A stretch of 64,000 bases of DNA, from the NCBI GenBank assembly GCA_012064415.1, contig SSNU01000076.1, positions 135,899 to 199,898 on the forward strand, given 5' to 3'. Positions 36,301 through 48,300 of the stretch are shown here, piece by piece (position 1 is the first letter of the stretch; each line of letters starts with the position of its first letter). Made by a program: the position numbers and the translations under genes. The notes under the pieces are model-generated. The model had not been told where the DNA came from and searched no databases. It worked only from the letters and a program-made list of their open reading frames with translations. The stretch is from Gyrodactylus bullatarudis (taxonomy: Eukaryota; Platyhelminthes; Monogenea; Gyrodactylidea; Gyrodactylidae).

Positions 36301-39300
36301 TTTACTCATGTCAAGAACATAAATATCTTTAGGATCCCATTATGAAATAAAAATAATCTGAAAAAAATTCAATTTCGTCTAAATTTTTTATCAAATTAGA
36401 AGATTTGAAGAATTTAAATGCAGATATTTCGCATCATCACTAGATGAAGGAAGCAAATTAGACCATAAAGGTTGAAAGAATGAGTAAAAATCCTTAATTT
36501 TGGACCATTTTCTCTCGTGAATGATTCGATTTTATTAATGACGTGTTCTGTGAAATTCTTTAGGTTAATTTTTGTCCTATGTTTACTTCAAATATCAGTA
36601 TTTAACAGCTTTAATTCTTCGAAATCGATAAAAATTTGAGCAATTTTTAAAAATCCAAATTTGCTCTACTTTTTAGATTTAATACTTTTAACAACTTATT
36701 GGCTGATTTAATATTTTGTGTTCCTGACATTCCGGCGAAAAAGATCTAGTCTTAGTAAAATGTCAACTAGCCTCATTCATGAAATTCTATGAGTCTGTTC
36801 ATTACTGTAGATCAGAGTAGGCCAACTTTTCCCAGCTTTCATCTCATTTTGAAGATAATAATTGAAAACTATGCATTTTTCCCTAGAAAACCAAACGCTT
36901 TCGAGTTTGTTCTAATCTAGATTGAAAACAATAATTTTTGAACATACACCAATATTTTTTCAATGAATTTAACCACGACAAAAGACAAAATTGAGCTTTT
37001 TGAATAGTTTGGGCTACATTTTGAATAAAATTAGAGCTTACAGTTAAACTTGAGTCTTTTTCCACATGTTGAAAGCAATTCCTAGGTAAATTTTGATGTT
37101 TTTCATGGTTAAAACACCAATTTTTGATCAAGACATAAAACATTGTTCGCGGAAAATAAAACTTTGTATTAGCCTACTGCAGATTATTTATTTGAGCAAA
37201 ACTTTAATTTCTTTTCAGCATTACATAATTAAGAATAAAGAATTACTTCCTGAAGTATCACTATTTAGTATTTATTACAGAGTATGTTCATTATCAAAAT
37301 TTCTATAAATCAATTCGAAATAACAATAAAAAAATATCCGTGGGAGATTGTGTTTGAATATAAATTTTATCTAATTTCCTCTTCCCCTATGTAACCCTCA
37401 CCAAATACAATTACACTAGTAAATGTAATAAAAAACTTTAGATTAAGTACTGAATTGTACACTGCGTTCGTATTATATTTGAATATTCCTACAGAATACA
37501 GGGAATTTGTGTGTAGGGAGTTTTTATACACAGGATCATCAAAAGGCAATAATAATAAGTTGTCTTTATTTCAGGCTATCTAAGTCAACAAATTGTAGAG
37601 GCAAAGTCCACGATGAAGTGAGTTGAAAATTCCTTCATTTATTCTTTCAATGAAATACTTTTCCAACTTTTAAGTTGGATGTTTCTTGAGAAGATTCTAA
37701 TGGTGTTTTAACCCAATGTTTGATTTTGACATGATTGATGAAAACATTTTGGATTAGCTCTAAATAGAGCAAAGAAAAATCCCAAGACAAAAGTAGTATG
37801 TATTTCATCATCTAAAAATTAATCTTTTCAAGAAATTTGAACATGGAAACATGCTAAGATTGACTTTTGATTTTATTCTAACGGATTTGATTCGATTTTT
37901 TTCTTATTATTTCAGAGAAGACGAAAAATACATTTGGAGCTTGGCTAAGCTAATCAAAGTGAGTTTTCAACTTTATTTTCCCTGAGTAATCATGATGTTC
38001 AGAATAAATTATGTAATATTTATCCAAAATAGATTTTCATTAAAATGGTAGAGACATTTCGATACTTCGTAAGATTAACTTCACTATCACCAGAAAAAAT
38101 ATTTCAGCTTCGATTATATGAGAAATTAACTAAATTGAAATCAGTAAAGAATTTTCATCGTGTTAATGTGTTATGAAATGTTAACGAAATCCGTTCAAGA
38201 TTTTGATCAAGTCTAGAAATTTATAGCTCAAAAATCTCGGTTTACTCCTTAACCCTTGCCTGCTGGTTGATTTGTCTCCCTCAGGTGCTCTGTAAGGTGT
38301 TCTCGTCATCATTCCGAAGTAGGTTAAGCCACAGGAGCAGTTGAAGCCTGGTATCTTATTTATATCTATATATGACTTTTGGTATCGTAAGGATTAATTA
38401 GAAGAGAATAATAATATACTTTAAAATAATTTATTCAATTTTCTCGGACTTACTTTATTTCTCAAAGAACCTAACCTAATGAGCTTGAAAAACTTTAACG
38501 ATGATGTTATCGATTCAGATGTCTTAATTGGAATCTTTTTGGTATAAAAGTCACTTGGAAATACCCTATAAGATAGAAAAGCTCAATCAACACTAACAAG
38601 TAAGTCAAACTCTTCTCAAGTATTTTCTTAGAATGGCTTAGATGTCTCTTGATGGTTTTCACCATCTTGATCAGCCTATTGTTAATGGCTGAAGCCGATT
38701 GCCGGGGTGATTGTAGAAAGAACTCTGGGGCTTATTATAATGCGTGTTGTTTGGTTTGCTCAAGTTGCAGACAAGATGCTTTCACTTATCTTAGAATTTG
38801 CCAATATTTTTTGTTAATAAATTGTTTCTTGGCCGCTTGAATAATCTTTTTTACATTTCACAAAATGACTTGTCTTCCTAATGTAGTAATAAACTTAACC
38901 CTTAAAGTCCAACAGTTTTATCACACGTCATTTAAGCAACTCGTTCATTCAAGCATCAGAAAATACTTCGTTTACCACCCATTCGATAGGAAATTTATTA
39001 ATCTCCTGGAATACGCAAAGATCTTGGCTCTATCATTCGTCAAACTCCAGCTATACTAATTTAAAGAGAGTTGATATTTTTGAAATTTTTTGATCGATTA
39101 CTTCTGAACCAAAAATAATTGCGTTGAAACAACTGTAGATTCGTAAGCAGCGTATTCACAAACCATAGGATAGACAAAAGATTGAATGCGAGTCATCAAA
39201 AAAAATTCTCTGGGACTTTAAGGGTTAATGCTCAACTGTTTTTTTTGCAAAATTAAACGCTTTCTTATTCAATTGGTAACATCTGGAGAGTTCGTTATTT

Positions 39301-42300
39301 TTAAATCATTTTTCTCACGAGTAATCGTTTTATTCCAATGGAGGAACATCTGTACGATATAATATCTGTACTTTTTATTGTAAACACGTTTGGAAAAATA
39401 ATCTCTTCACTGTGTTCTTTTGCGAACAGCAATTTCGATGTTTGTCATGGAGATGTGTTGACACATTCAAGTATCGCCAGACTAAAAGGACGGTTGGTTT
39501 TGATTGCAAGCAAAAAGATCTCGAATTATGTCTAGCCTATTTCTACTTTTATTCGTAGAATTTATTATATTTTAAGACTCCCTGAAAAACGTTAGTTGGA
39601 ATTACAAACCTAACTAAAGAATCGAGATTTTTGTAAAAATCATAACCCATGAGACTCTTGGCTTTTAAAGTTCCTAGCTCTTAACAGGGACTTTCAAAAC
39701 TGATTGTAAAGCTTTATAGCTAAAAGTTTTAGTGAAATAATCAATAATTATAATTAACCCTTTCTATACTGGTTAAAAACAACTTGGAGATATTGAAGCA
39801 TTAAGATAGAAATGGATTTGAAACTGACCCCATTTCTAAGAGACGCTTGATGTAGCTACTTATTGATTTCATAAAAAATATAAAATCTATACATTATTCT
39901 GAATTAGCTATTCAGCTCCTATGGACATGAATCTTATCATCTCTGAACATAGATAAGTTCAATAATTTCAATCAATTATACTCTTTTCTGGAATAGCTCA
40001 AATATCAATGGCTAGTAAGCCACACAACATTCAGCGACATGGGCTAATCCAATACTAAATAAGACGTTCCCTAAGCACTTAGAAAGAAATATTTCTAGTA
40101 ATCCTATTTTTTCAACTTTATTTGAGATGAATTGCAAACTTATCACTAGAGTTGTAACAAATTTTTACCTTTTATTAAATCAAAGTTATCCGTGCAATTT
40201 GATCATAAAATCTAATGTATTAACTTATCTTTGAAAAATGATCAATTCCACTGCCAAAATGGGAGTTTTCTTTATTTTTATACAATGTCTAGTCCGAAAT
40301 CTTAGTTTTTTTCTCCTCTCATCCCAGCTATAATTAATGTAATCCTAGCCTGAATGCTAAGAAGAATTTAAAAGGCATAGTTGTGTGTAGGTGTACAAGA
40401 AGGTTGAAAAGAAAACTTTTTCCAAGGACATCAAGTTTGTTTGAAAGGAATTTCCTTTTTGGAAGAAGAAATTACCTCGCTTAAAAGTAATGCAATGCTG
40501 AATGTCCAAGACACAATTAACCTACTGTTTTTTTTGTTTGTTGTCTGAAATTTCTACCAAATTCTGGAAACCAATAATAAATAACCCTTGCAATGGATGG
40601 TAAGTAGACGAAAAAATTATTTTTCCAACTCGTAGAACTCAAAATATTATATCATTTGTAAACTATTGGTTGAATCAAATCATTGAGCAAGTTTTTTACA
40701 AATAAATAAATGAAATATTTTTTAAAGTTGACAGGGATTATAAACGTTAGATATGTATCGAATTTTTACCTTTTATTAAATCAAAGTTATCCGTGCAATT
40801 TGATGTGCGAGATCAAAAATAACTGAAAATTCGTTCGCAATCCCATGCATAGTCGTGCATTGTCCATTTTCACTAAATTCTCTCGTAGGCATTGTGGGAT
40901 AATAAAATTTAACAGAAATGATCCTAACATGATTTAAATACTATTTTCATTGAAAAAGCACTTGAAGCTTTATCAGCAAAAGATGTTCAAAATTTTAGTG
41001 AAAACGTAGTAAAATTTCATTGAAAATCTAGCGGCATTTTTAAAAAAGTCTGATCTTCAACCTTGGATATAATCACAGACGAGCATTTTGATGCTTGATC
41101 TTGTATAAAATAATGTTTAGAATTCGTAGTATTATCATTTGAGTAGGTTTAAAAATTTGTTACATCTCTAATAAACGTAGGGATTGGAATACTCTAGTAT
41201 GCTTTTCATTGTTAATGATGCTGCTTTCAACTCTCGAGTTGTAGCGTTATTGTTGGACATTGAAGTCCCTTTGCCTCACTATGGCGTGATTTTGCCACTT
41301 CTTGGAGTGGCTGCGACTAGACGCTCATCATCCAAAGTAAATGATGTCTTGCCAGCGCTTGTGAAGGATGAAACCTCAAGTTCTTCTCTAAGTCAATGGC
41401 AGACATAAGAAGGTGAAGTTTGTATGTGATAAGTAGAGAAGTAACAAATTTTTAAACCTATTTTAAAAACATACTCAAATGATAATACCAAGAATTCTAA
41501 ACATTATTTTATACAAGATCAAGCATCAAAATGCTTGTCTGTGATAATATCCAAGGTTGAAGATCAGACTTTTTTAAAAATGCCGCTAGATTTTCAATGA
41601 AATTTTACTACGTTTTCACTAAAATTTTGAACATCTTTTGCTGATAAAGCTTCAAGTGCTTTTTCAATGAAAATAGTATTTAAATCATGTTAGGATCATT
41701 TCTGTTAAATTTAAATTCTGCGTAGGTAACATCAAAGGAATATTCAGTACTGTTCATGTGATTTTATGGCAACCGTTTGAATTTAGGTTTTTTGATTTGT
41801 CTGAAATTTCATTGGTCTTGTTTATTCAAATTGAGAGGAAAGTTTTCTTTCATGTGATGTTTCTAAACTGAAATTATCTCTTGATAATATTTTTATCATC
41901 CCTATTTATTTCGTCTCAAAATACTCACGTGATTCATTTGCTTTGATAAAAACTCTCCTAGCTAGTAAGGTTGAGTGATATATGTTTAAACCTAAAATTC
42001 GAGTTGAAAACCAGTTAAAAATTGAGCCGATAAAATGCTAATTTTAGAGTAATTTACTTTTTTGACTATGGTTGTTTTCTTTTTTTCCTTTTTGACTATA
42101 GTTATTTATATTTTTATCTTTTTAACTATAGTCATATTACTTTTAACTTTGAATCAAGATTATTTCATTGGACTATCGAATAAAAAATGTAGAAAATTAA
42201 AGTAAAAACACATAGTTAAGAGCCATAAATATTACTTTCAAATTATATTGATTAATACAATTATCACATTAAATGTTTTCTTTAGAAGATTTTATTCGTT

Positions 42301-45300
42301 TTTCTTTAGGTCTTCTTCGTTTAGTGCATGTTTTTATGCCTGATATAGAACTCGACTTTAATGAATCTAAGTCAGGTATGTGAGAATTGAATGAGTTGAT
42401 TTTCAAAAGGGTTTCTATCCTATAAAATGGGTTAATAAATTCTGAAAAGTCTAGCTCTTTGAAAATCGCCACCGCAAAAAATGTTTGCACGGAACTCCAG
42501 TGAATTTACTGACATTGCACGTGCATTCCAAGTTCTTGAATTCGAATATTTTGAATAAATCTGACGAAGGATTTTTCATAACATAGTACTCATCTTCACA
42601 AGTTGATTTTCTAACTACTAATTTACGACCTTCCTCTATCAAAATTTTAATTTTTTTTTCAAAATTTTCTGGATATGCTGAATGTAGTTTTGAATATTTA
42701 TCCTTTCTTCTCACAAATCGATCAACTTCATTTAAACAATAATTGTACAGTAAATTAAAAGGGTGCAATTTTCTTAACTCCCTGATATAGTTATTGAAAT
42801 ATTCAGCAATGTTCGATGTCAATTGACCAAATCGACAGACTGGGAAAGAAAAATTTGCCCAATTTTGAGGTGGAATTCCAGACAGGTATTCATGGACATC
42901 AATGTTTAAGGTTTTAATTTCTTCCATTAATTGCAAAAAAGGAAGGTTCATCAATTTGCATGGCAGCTTTCCATAAAAGTTTATTGATGTTGATTCGAAA
43001 TCTTGTCTTGATATTTTTACCAATATGAAACAAACAAAATGAGTGGTAAGCATTTGGGAGAATATCAGATACAGATTTCAAAAGGCCTTTTTCTCTGTCA
43101 GAAACTATTACTAAATCCTTAAAGTTTCGAAGTTGGAGAGAATTTTCAAGATTGTGGATAAAAATTGACCAGCATTTGTAATTTTCACTAGGAACTAATG
43201 CAATAGCAATTGGATATATTTCACTGTTTCCATCAATTCCGGTTGCAGTCAAGAGGGTATCATTGCATTGTCTTTTCATATGACACCCATTTAAATCTAT
43301 AAGAGGCGGAATCAATTTAAATGTATTTATCGAATGTCCTGATGAAAAGTAAAAAAATTCTAGTTCTTGGTCATCCTTTGTCTTCAAGTCGATAAAAGAC
43401 CCTGGATTATTTAATAAATTCCAGTTCAAAAAATCTTCTAGTTTATGAAAACAATTGAGGATATCATCATCATTTGACTGGTTCAATTTACGTAAGGTTT
43501 TCCAATTTTGATGATAATTTGTAGATAGACCATGTTGAGATTTTAAAACGTTCTGAGCATCTTTTGGCCTAAAGTTTTCCATATGATTGTTTAGTGGTTC
43601 TAAAAGTTCTTTTCGTAGAAAACTCTTTGGAGTATTTCGAATCTAAAGTACCATAAAATATTACTTACATAGTGCAGGAGTGTTCCACAAATTGAGTTAA
43701 GTGGACAGTCCCATCTCGCTTCTTATAAAATCTTATTTTGAATAGACATGCTTTTTCCGTACATTTATATTCGGAAGACTTGAAGAATAAAGGATCGTTT
43801 CAAAAAATCCATAGTCAAATAAGTAAAAATGGAAAATACCTATAGTCAAAAAAGTAATAATGAAATTTACTATAGTTAAGAAATTAAAAATGGAAAATAA
43901 CCATAGTTAAAAAGATAAACATGGAATTGACTATTGTCGAAAAGAATTTTTGCAAAAAATATTTTTTTCCATCAAGAAAAACAGAAATTTAACTATAGTC
44001 AAAAAAGAATAACAATTCAAAAAGTATACGCATAAAGATGAAGATTAGAGAAAGTATGGTCAGAAAGCTAAATATGGTATTGACTAAAGTCAAAAGTAAT
44101 ATGACTATAGTTAAAAAGATAAAAATATAAATAACTATAGTCAAAAAGGAAAAAAAGAAAACAACCATAGTCAAAAAAGTAAATTACTCCTAATTTTAAT
44201 ATCAAATATATTCTTTCTTACTAAAATCCTTAGAAGCTTATTTTTTCAACTCTAATTTATCGTATCAAAACAAAATGTTAAAATGTTATAATTAGGAATT
44301 TTGTATAGATAAACTTGTTTCTCTCTTTTAAAATTCGACTTATGTGATACCTTTTTTTGCAAATTTTGCTTTCTCACATTTTCCCGATTTATACCCAAAC
44401 CTTGTAAGATAGGAAAATTTTGAGCACAGATTCGTAATCAGCATGAAAACTTACACAAGTATTTTTATATCTTGATAAAAGTTCGTAAATTTTTTTTATT
44501 TTACAACCAGTGTTATTGTGATTCATTTATTTATACTCTGTAGAAACTAGTGGACGATTTTATCGGCAATGGTGATAATATACCTTCATTGGAATCGCTG
44601 AACCAGGAGAGTCGAAAAATGTCAGTTGATAGCATTACCAGCAGGTTTTCGTACAACTCTGACTTGACACAGGTATGCCAGGTGAATTCCATAAAAAATA
44701 TATTAAATTCTCTTAGTTCATTCTTAGATTATGCTGCAAGTTAACCGATTTTGTCAGAATGTTAGTCAGATGACCAAATTAAAGTCCTTGAGAGATTTCG
44801 GGGAAGTTGATTTGGCGCTCACGACCACAAGAGACCTCATCAAAGAGTTTTGTCGTGAAGCACAAATCCATGCAAACAAGGGGGATGAACTTCGAAAATC
44901 GAGGTTATTAGTTCAGCTTGGCCGGAGATTAAATCAGAGTGTTGATGGTATCATTGATGAGGTGAGTAAAAACCAATCAGGGGTTACTTTTATCCCAGAA
45001 TAAAATGGTAATAAAAATATTTAGGGTCAAGCAAAGATAAGGATTACATGGTTATATGGTTTTTATCAATAATACTGTATTTTCTTTATAGCTTTACGAC
45101 TGTATTCATGATTCAGCTTGTGAAATTTTCATGTCAAACAAGGGCAGGCCTATACCAAGTCTTGAAGTTATCGACAAGGCCATCGCCATGCTCTCAGATC
45201 CTAACCCTGACTTGATGAGCTATGAGGCAACTATTCGTGATTTAACCGATAACACTATGCGCATTAACCAGGTTAGTCATAGTTCAATTCGAGTTTTCTT

Positions 45301-48300
45301 TTGCTTCCCAAATTATTCCTCGTCTCTCGTTACTACTAAATCGAATTTGGTTGATATTTAACAAAATTAAGAAATGCTTTCTTAAAATCTATCCAAACTC
45401 TCCCCTAGGAATAAGTCTTGTAAAGTCTACAGATCTCACGATGTAAATAAGAGAGGTACATTGATTTCTGCAGATCATTGACATTTAACAACAACGAAAG
45501 GAAAAAAAGAATTTTACAACCCTTCAATGATCCCAGCTATTTTCCTAATGATTTTGTTCTAGTGGTGGAAAAAAAAGAGATATTAATAATGATATCTAAC
45601 AGGTATCTGCAAGCATGTACTAAAAAGTTCATCGTTACAGCAATTTACTTGAAAATGCCAATAAAATTTCTTATTCAACATTACTTGAGGTCACTTCACT
45701 TTGAAATTTTAAACCCTTTATGACCCTTAGGAATATGAAGAAATTCAGCTTAGGTTTCCTTAGCCTTTTTCTCAGGGTTATATCTCTTTTAAAAGTGTGA
45801 GATCAACAGCTATCAGGCGTTCATAATGCCCATTATGAAGGCAATCGTACAAATCATCAAGATACCTTTTAGCAGAAGATTCTTTTTTTCAGAAACTCAT
45901 ACAAATCATTAAAATACCTTTGGCTTGAAACACAAAACGAAAAAAATTTTTCTTTTTCTTAGATAAGCAAATTGCTGTCACAAGTTTCACTGTCCCATTG
46001 TTTCAGTAGTGTTGCCATTCTTGTGGAAAAATATATCCTAGAACTGTCAGAATTATTCATCTTGTCATTCAACGTCAATCAAACCCTAGGCAGTATTTTT
46101 CATATAAAAGAAATAATCAGTGGTCTACGCGAAGCTTGGACTTCGTTCATGAATGATGCAGCAAACTTGATCATTGATATCGATACATTGAAGGAGGACC
46201 GGCAAACGGTGAATAAGCAGAAATTCCTCAAGATTGAAAAATTAACCCGTAGTTGCGAGAGGAAAAGTACAAGCCTCAGACGAGTTCCATCCTTGAAAAG
46301 AAATAATTCCCAGACAAAAGACAGTACATATCTTCCACCTAGGCCACCAACAAGAGAGGAATCCCTCAGAATAAATGAAAAATCAAGACAACCATGTCCT
46401 ACCAATGATGACCTCAAAAAAGTGGTGAGTCATACTAAACCCAGTGGACATGAGAATTTATTATTTTTACGAAAAACTTGATATTTCTCTCCGGATAGGC
46501 AGGAACAAATTGAATTTTTTAAATTCCATGATGAATAGAAGCCGTGAATTGTTGAAATAAAAACGAATTTGTGAAAAAAATTCAATTTGGCCGTTTATTG
46601 ATTTTTTTAATGGGCCACATTTCCACTTTTTAATCCTCATTGTGAGGATTTAGAAACCTAGTGAATATTTAGTAATAAAGCCAGATCTCTCCAGGCTATT
46701 ACACCGGCTTTATATATAGTAAAATTCAACAGATTAATGTTCGTAATCATCCTCTGATTGGTTGAATAAATATCATGCACTAATGATGGGGAAGAAGGGG
46801 ATCTCACTGCTCATCTCCAGGGTCACTATTTCTCTTTACGTATCTGTCCATGAATTGTTGGCCACTTAAATTTTTACGTTTTCTACCTTCTTTCTTTATT
46901 GAAGGTGTAGAACTGTTACAAGTTTTTGATTCGCTCAGGGTGCTAACTAATGGTTGAGAGTTAATTTGCTTACACGGGTGGTGAATAAAAAATATTTTTT
47001 TAGGTACACTAGTGATTTTTTCAAAGTTTGTATGCAATAAACTGCTGACCTCATATGAGTTTGAAATTTGTAATTCTATCCAGAAATAAAAAATTTATAA
47101 CATAAAATAACAGAATTGACATTTCCTATGGGAAAAATATTCCTAAATAACTTAATTAGCATTGTTGGTATCATTAGAAAGGGCGCAAAATTTTTCGCCG
47201 AATGGTAACTCTTACATCCAATTAGGAGGTATTGATCAATTAAAATTATTTCTGTTCAATTAATTCTTAGCTGAGTGTAATCTTGGGTAAATTACTGAGC
47301 CTCTGATTTTCTAGTTTGATGGAGATATCATCTCGCACCTAGGACCTAGAGACTGGACTAGTAAATTTCAATACAATGAGAGAGTCGAATTAGCATTCAA
47401 CAAACGGTGACAGGTTCATACATGTTTCGTCCTCATTAGGACTCGTCAGTATACCATAGCCTGAGAATAGAACCTGGGTCATCTGCGTGCTCGTCCACGC
47501 TTCGAACAGCTAAGCTAAAAATTTCACACTAATAAGTGTCTTAATATTCATTTTTGGTTTACAGTCTAGAAAACCAGAAAGACTAACAAATATAACCAAA
47601 CTTTTTATTGAAAAATGATTTAGAGCAGATAAACAAAAACATCTGCAGCTGTCAGAGGTACCATTCGACGCAGAATTTTTCGCTCTTTCTAATGATACCA
47701 ACAATGATAATTAAGTTAATTTCCCATAGAAAACGTCAATTCTGTTATTTTATGTCATAACTTTTTTATTTCTCGATAGAATTATAAATTTCAACCACAT
47801 TTGAGATCAGCAGTTTATTTTTAACAGACCCTGAAAAAATCACTAGTGTGTACCCCCGTGTTATCAACTTTTGTTGACTTCTCTGAGTTTAATGATAAGA
47901 TTTATTAAAACTTAAGTCAACATTGGGATTCTCATCCATTACGGTCACTCCAAACGTTTCGACGGCGATAGGCTTCACACCTAAAATTTCGACCTCTTTA
48001 AAGTTAATTTTATGAGAACTATTATTAAAAATATGTCTAAACACATGAGAATTTAAATCATTTTTAGCTATAGATATTTTATGTTCATCAACTCGTGTTT
48101 TAAAATTCCTACCAGTTTGACCAATATAACTTTTATCACAGCTACACTTTAATTTATAAATACCAGTTTTATCCAAAATATCACAATTTTTTTATTAGAT
48201 AGAATATCAAAAATATTAATACTATTTTTAAAAACAACTCTAAAGTTAAACTTTTTATAAATATTAACTAATTTTAAGTTCAGAGGGCTGTGTTCGAGAA

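Larger units (their letters stand above)
42047..44189 (-). mobile_element. Mutator-like (MULE) transposon, nearly complete
   Basis: 2,143 bp bounded by inverted ends GAGTAATTTACTTTTTTGAC.., with a 9-bp target duplication typical of MULEs. The subterminal regions (42060-42150 and 43800-44180) consist of degenerate 25-30 bp units around ACTATAGTCAAAAAG. The transposase lies on the minus strand. It sits in a catulin intron. High terminal identity and an intact duplication mean recent insertion. Confidence 0.9.

Noticed and set aside
38865..39059. 64-codon ORF
   Set aside because: It lies almost wholly within a TTAA-flanked MITE and has no coding character.
43989..44174. Hydrophobic 61-codon ORF
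   Set aside because: It is a translation of the MULE subterminal repeat array.
44544..44551. Alternative acceptor at 44551 allowing exon 29158-29365 to join directly
   Set aside because: It is in frame, but the two 43-nt exons with good splice sites and matching phases explain the acceptor at 44544 better. Kept as the test in the findings.
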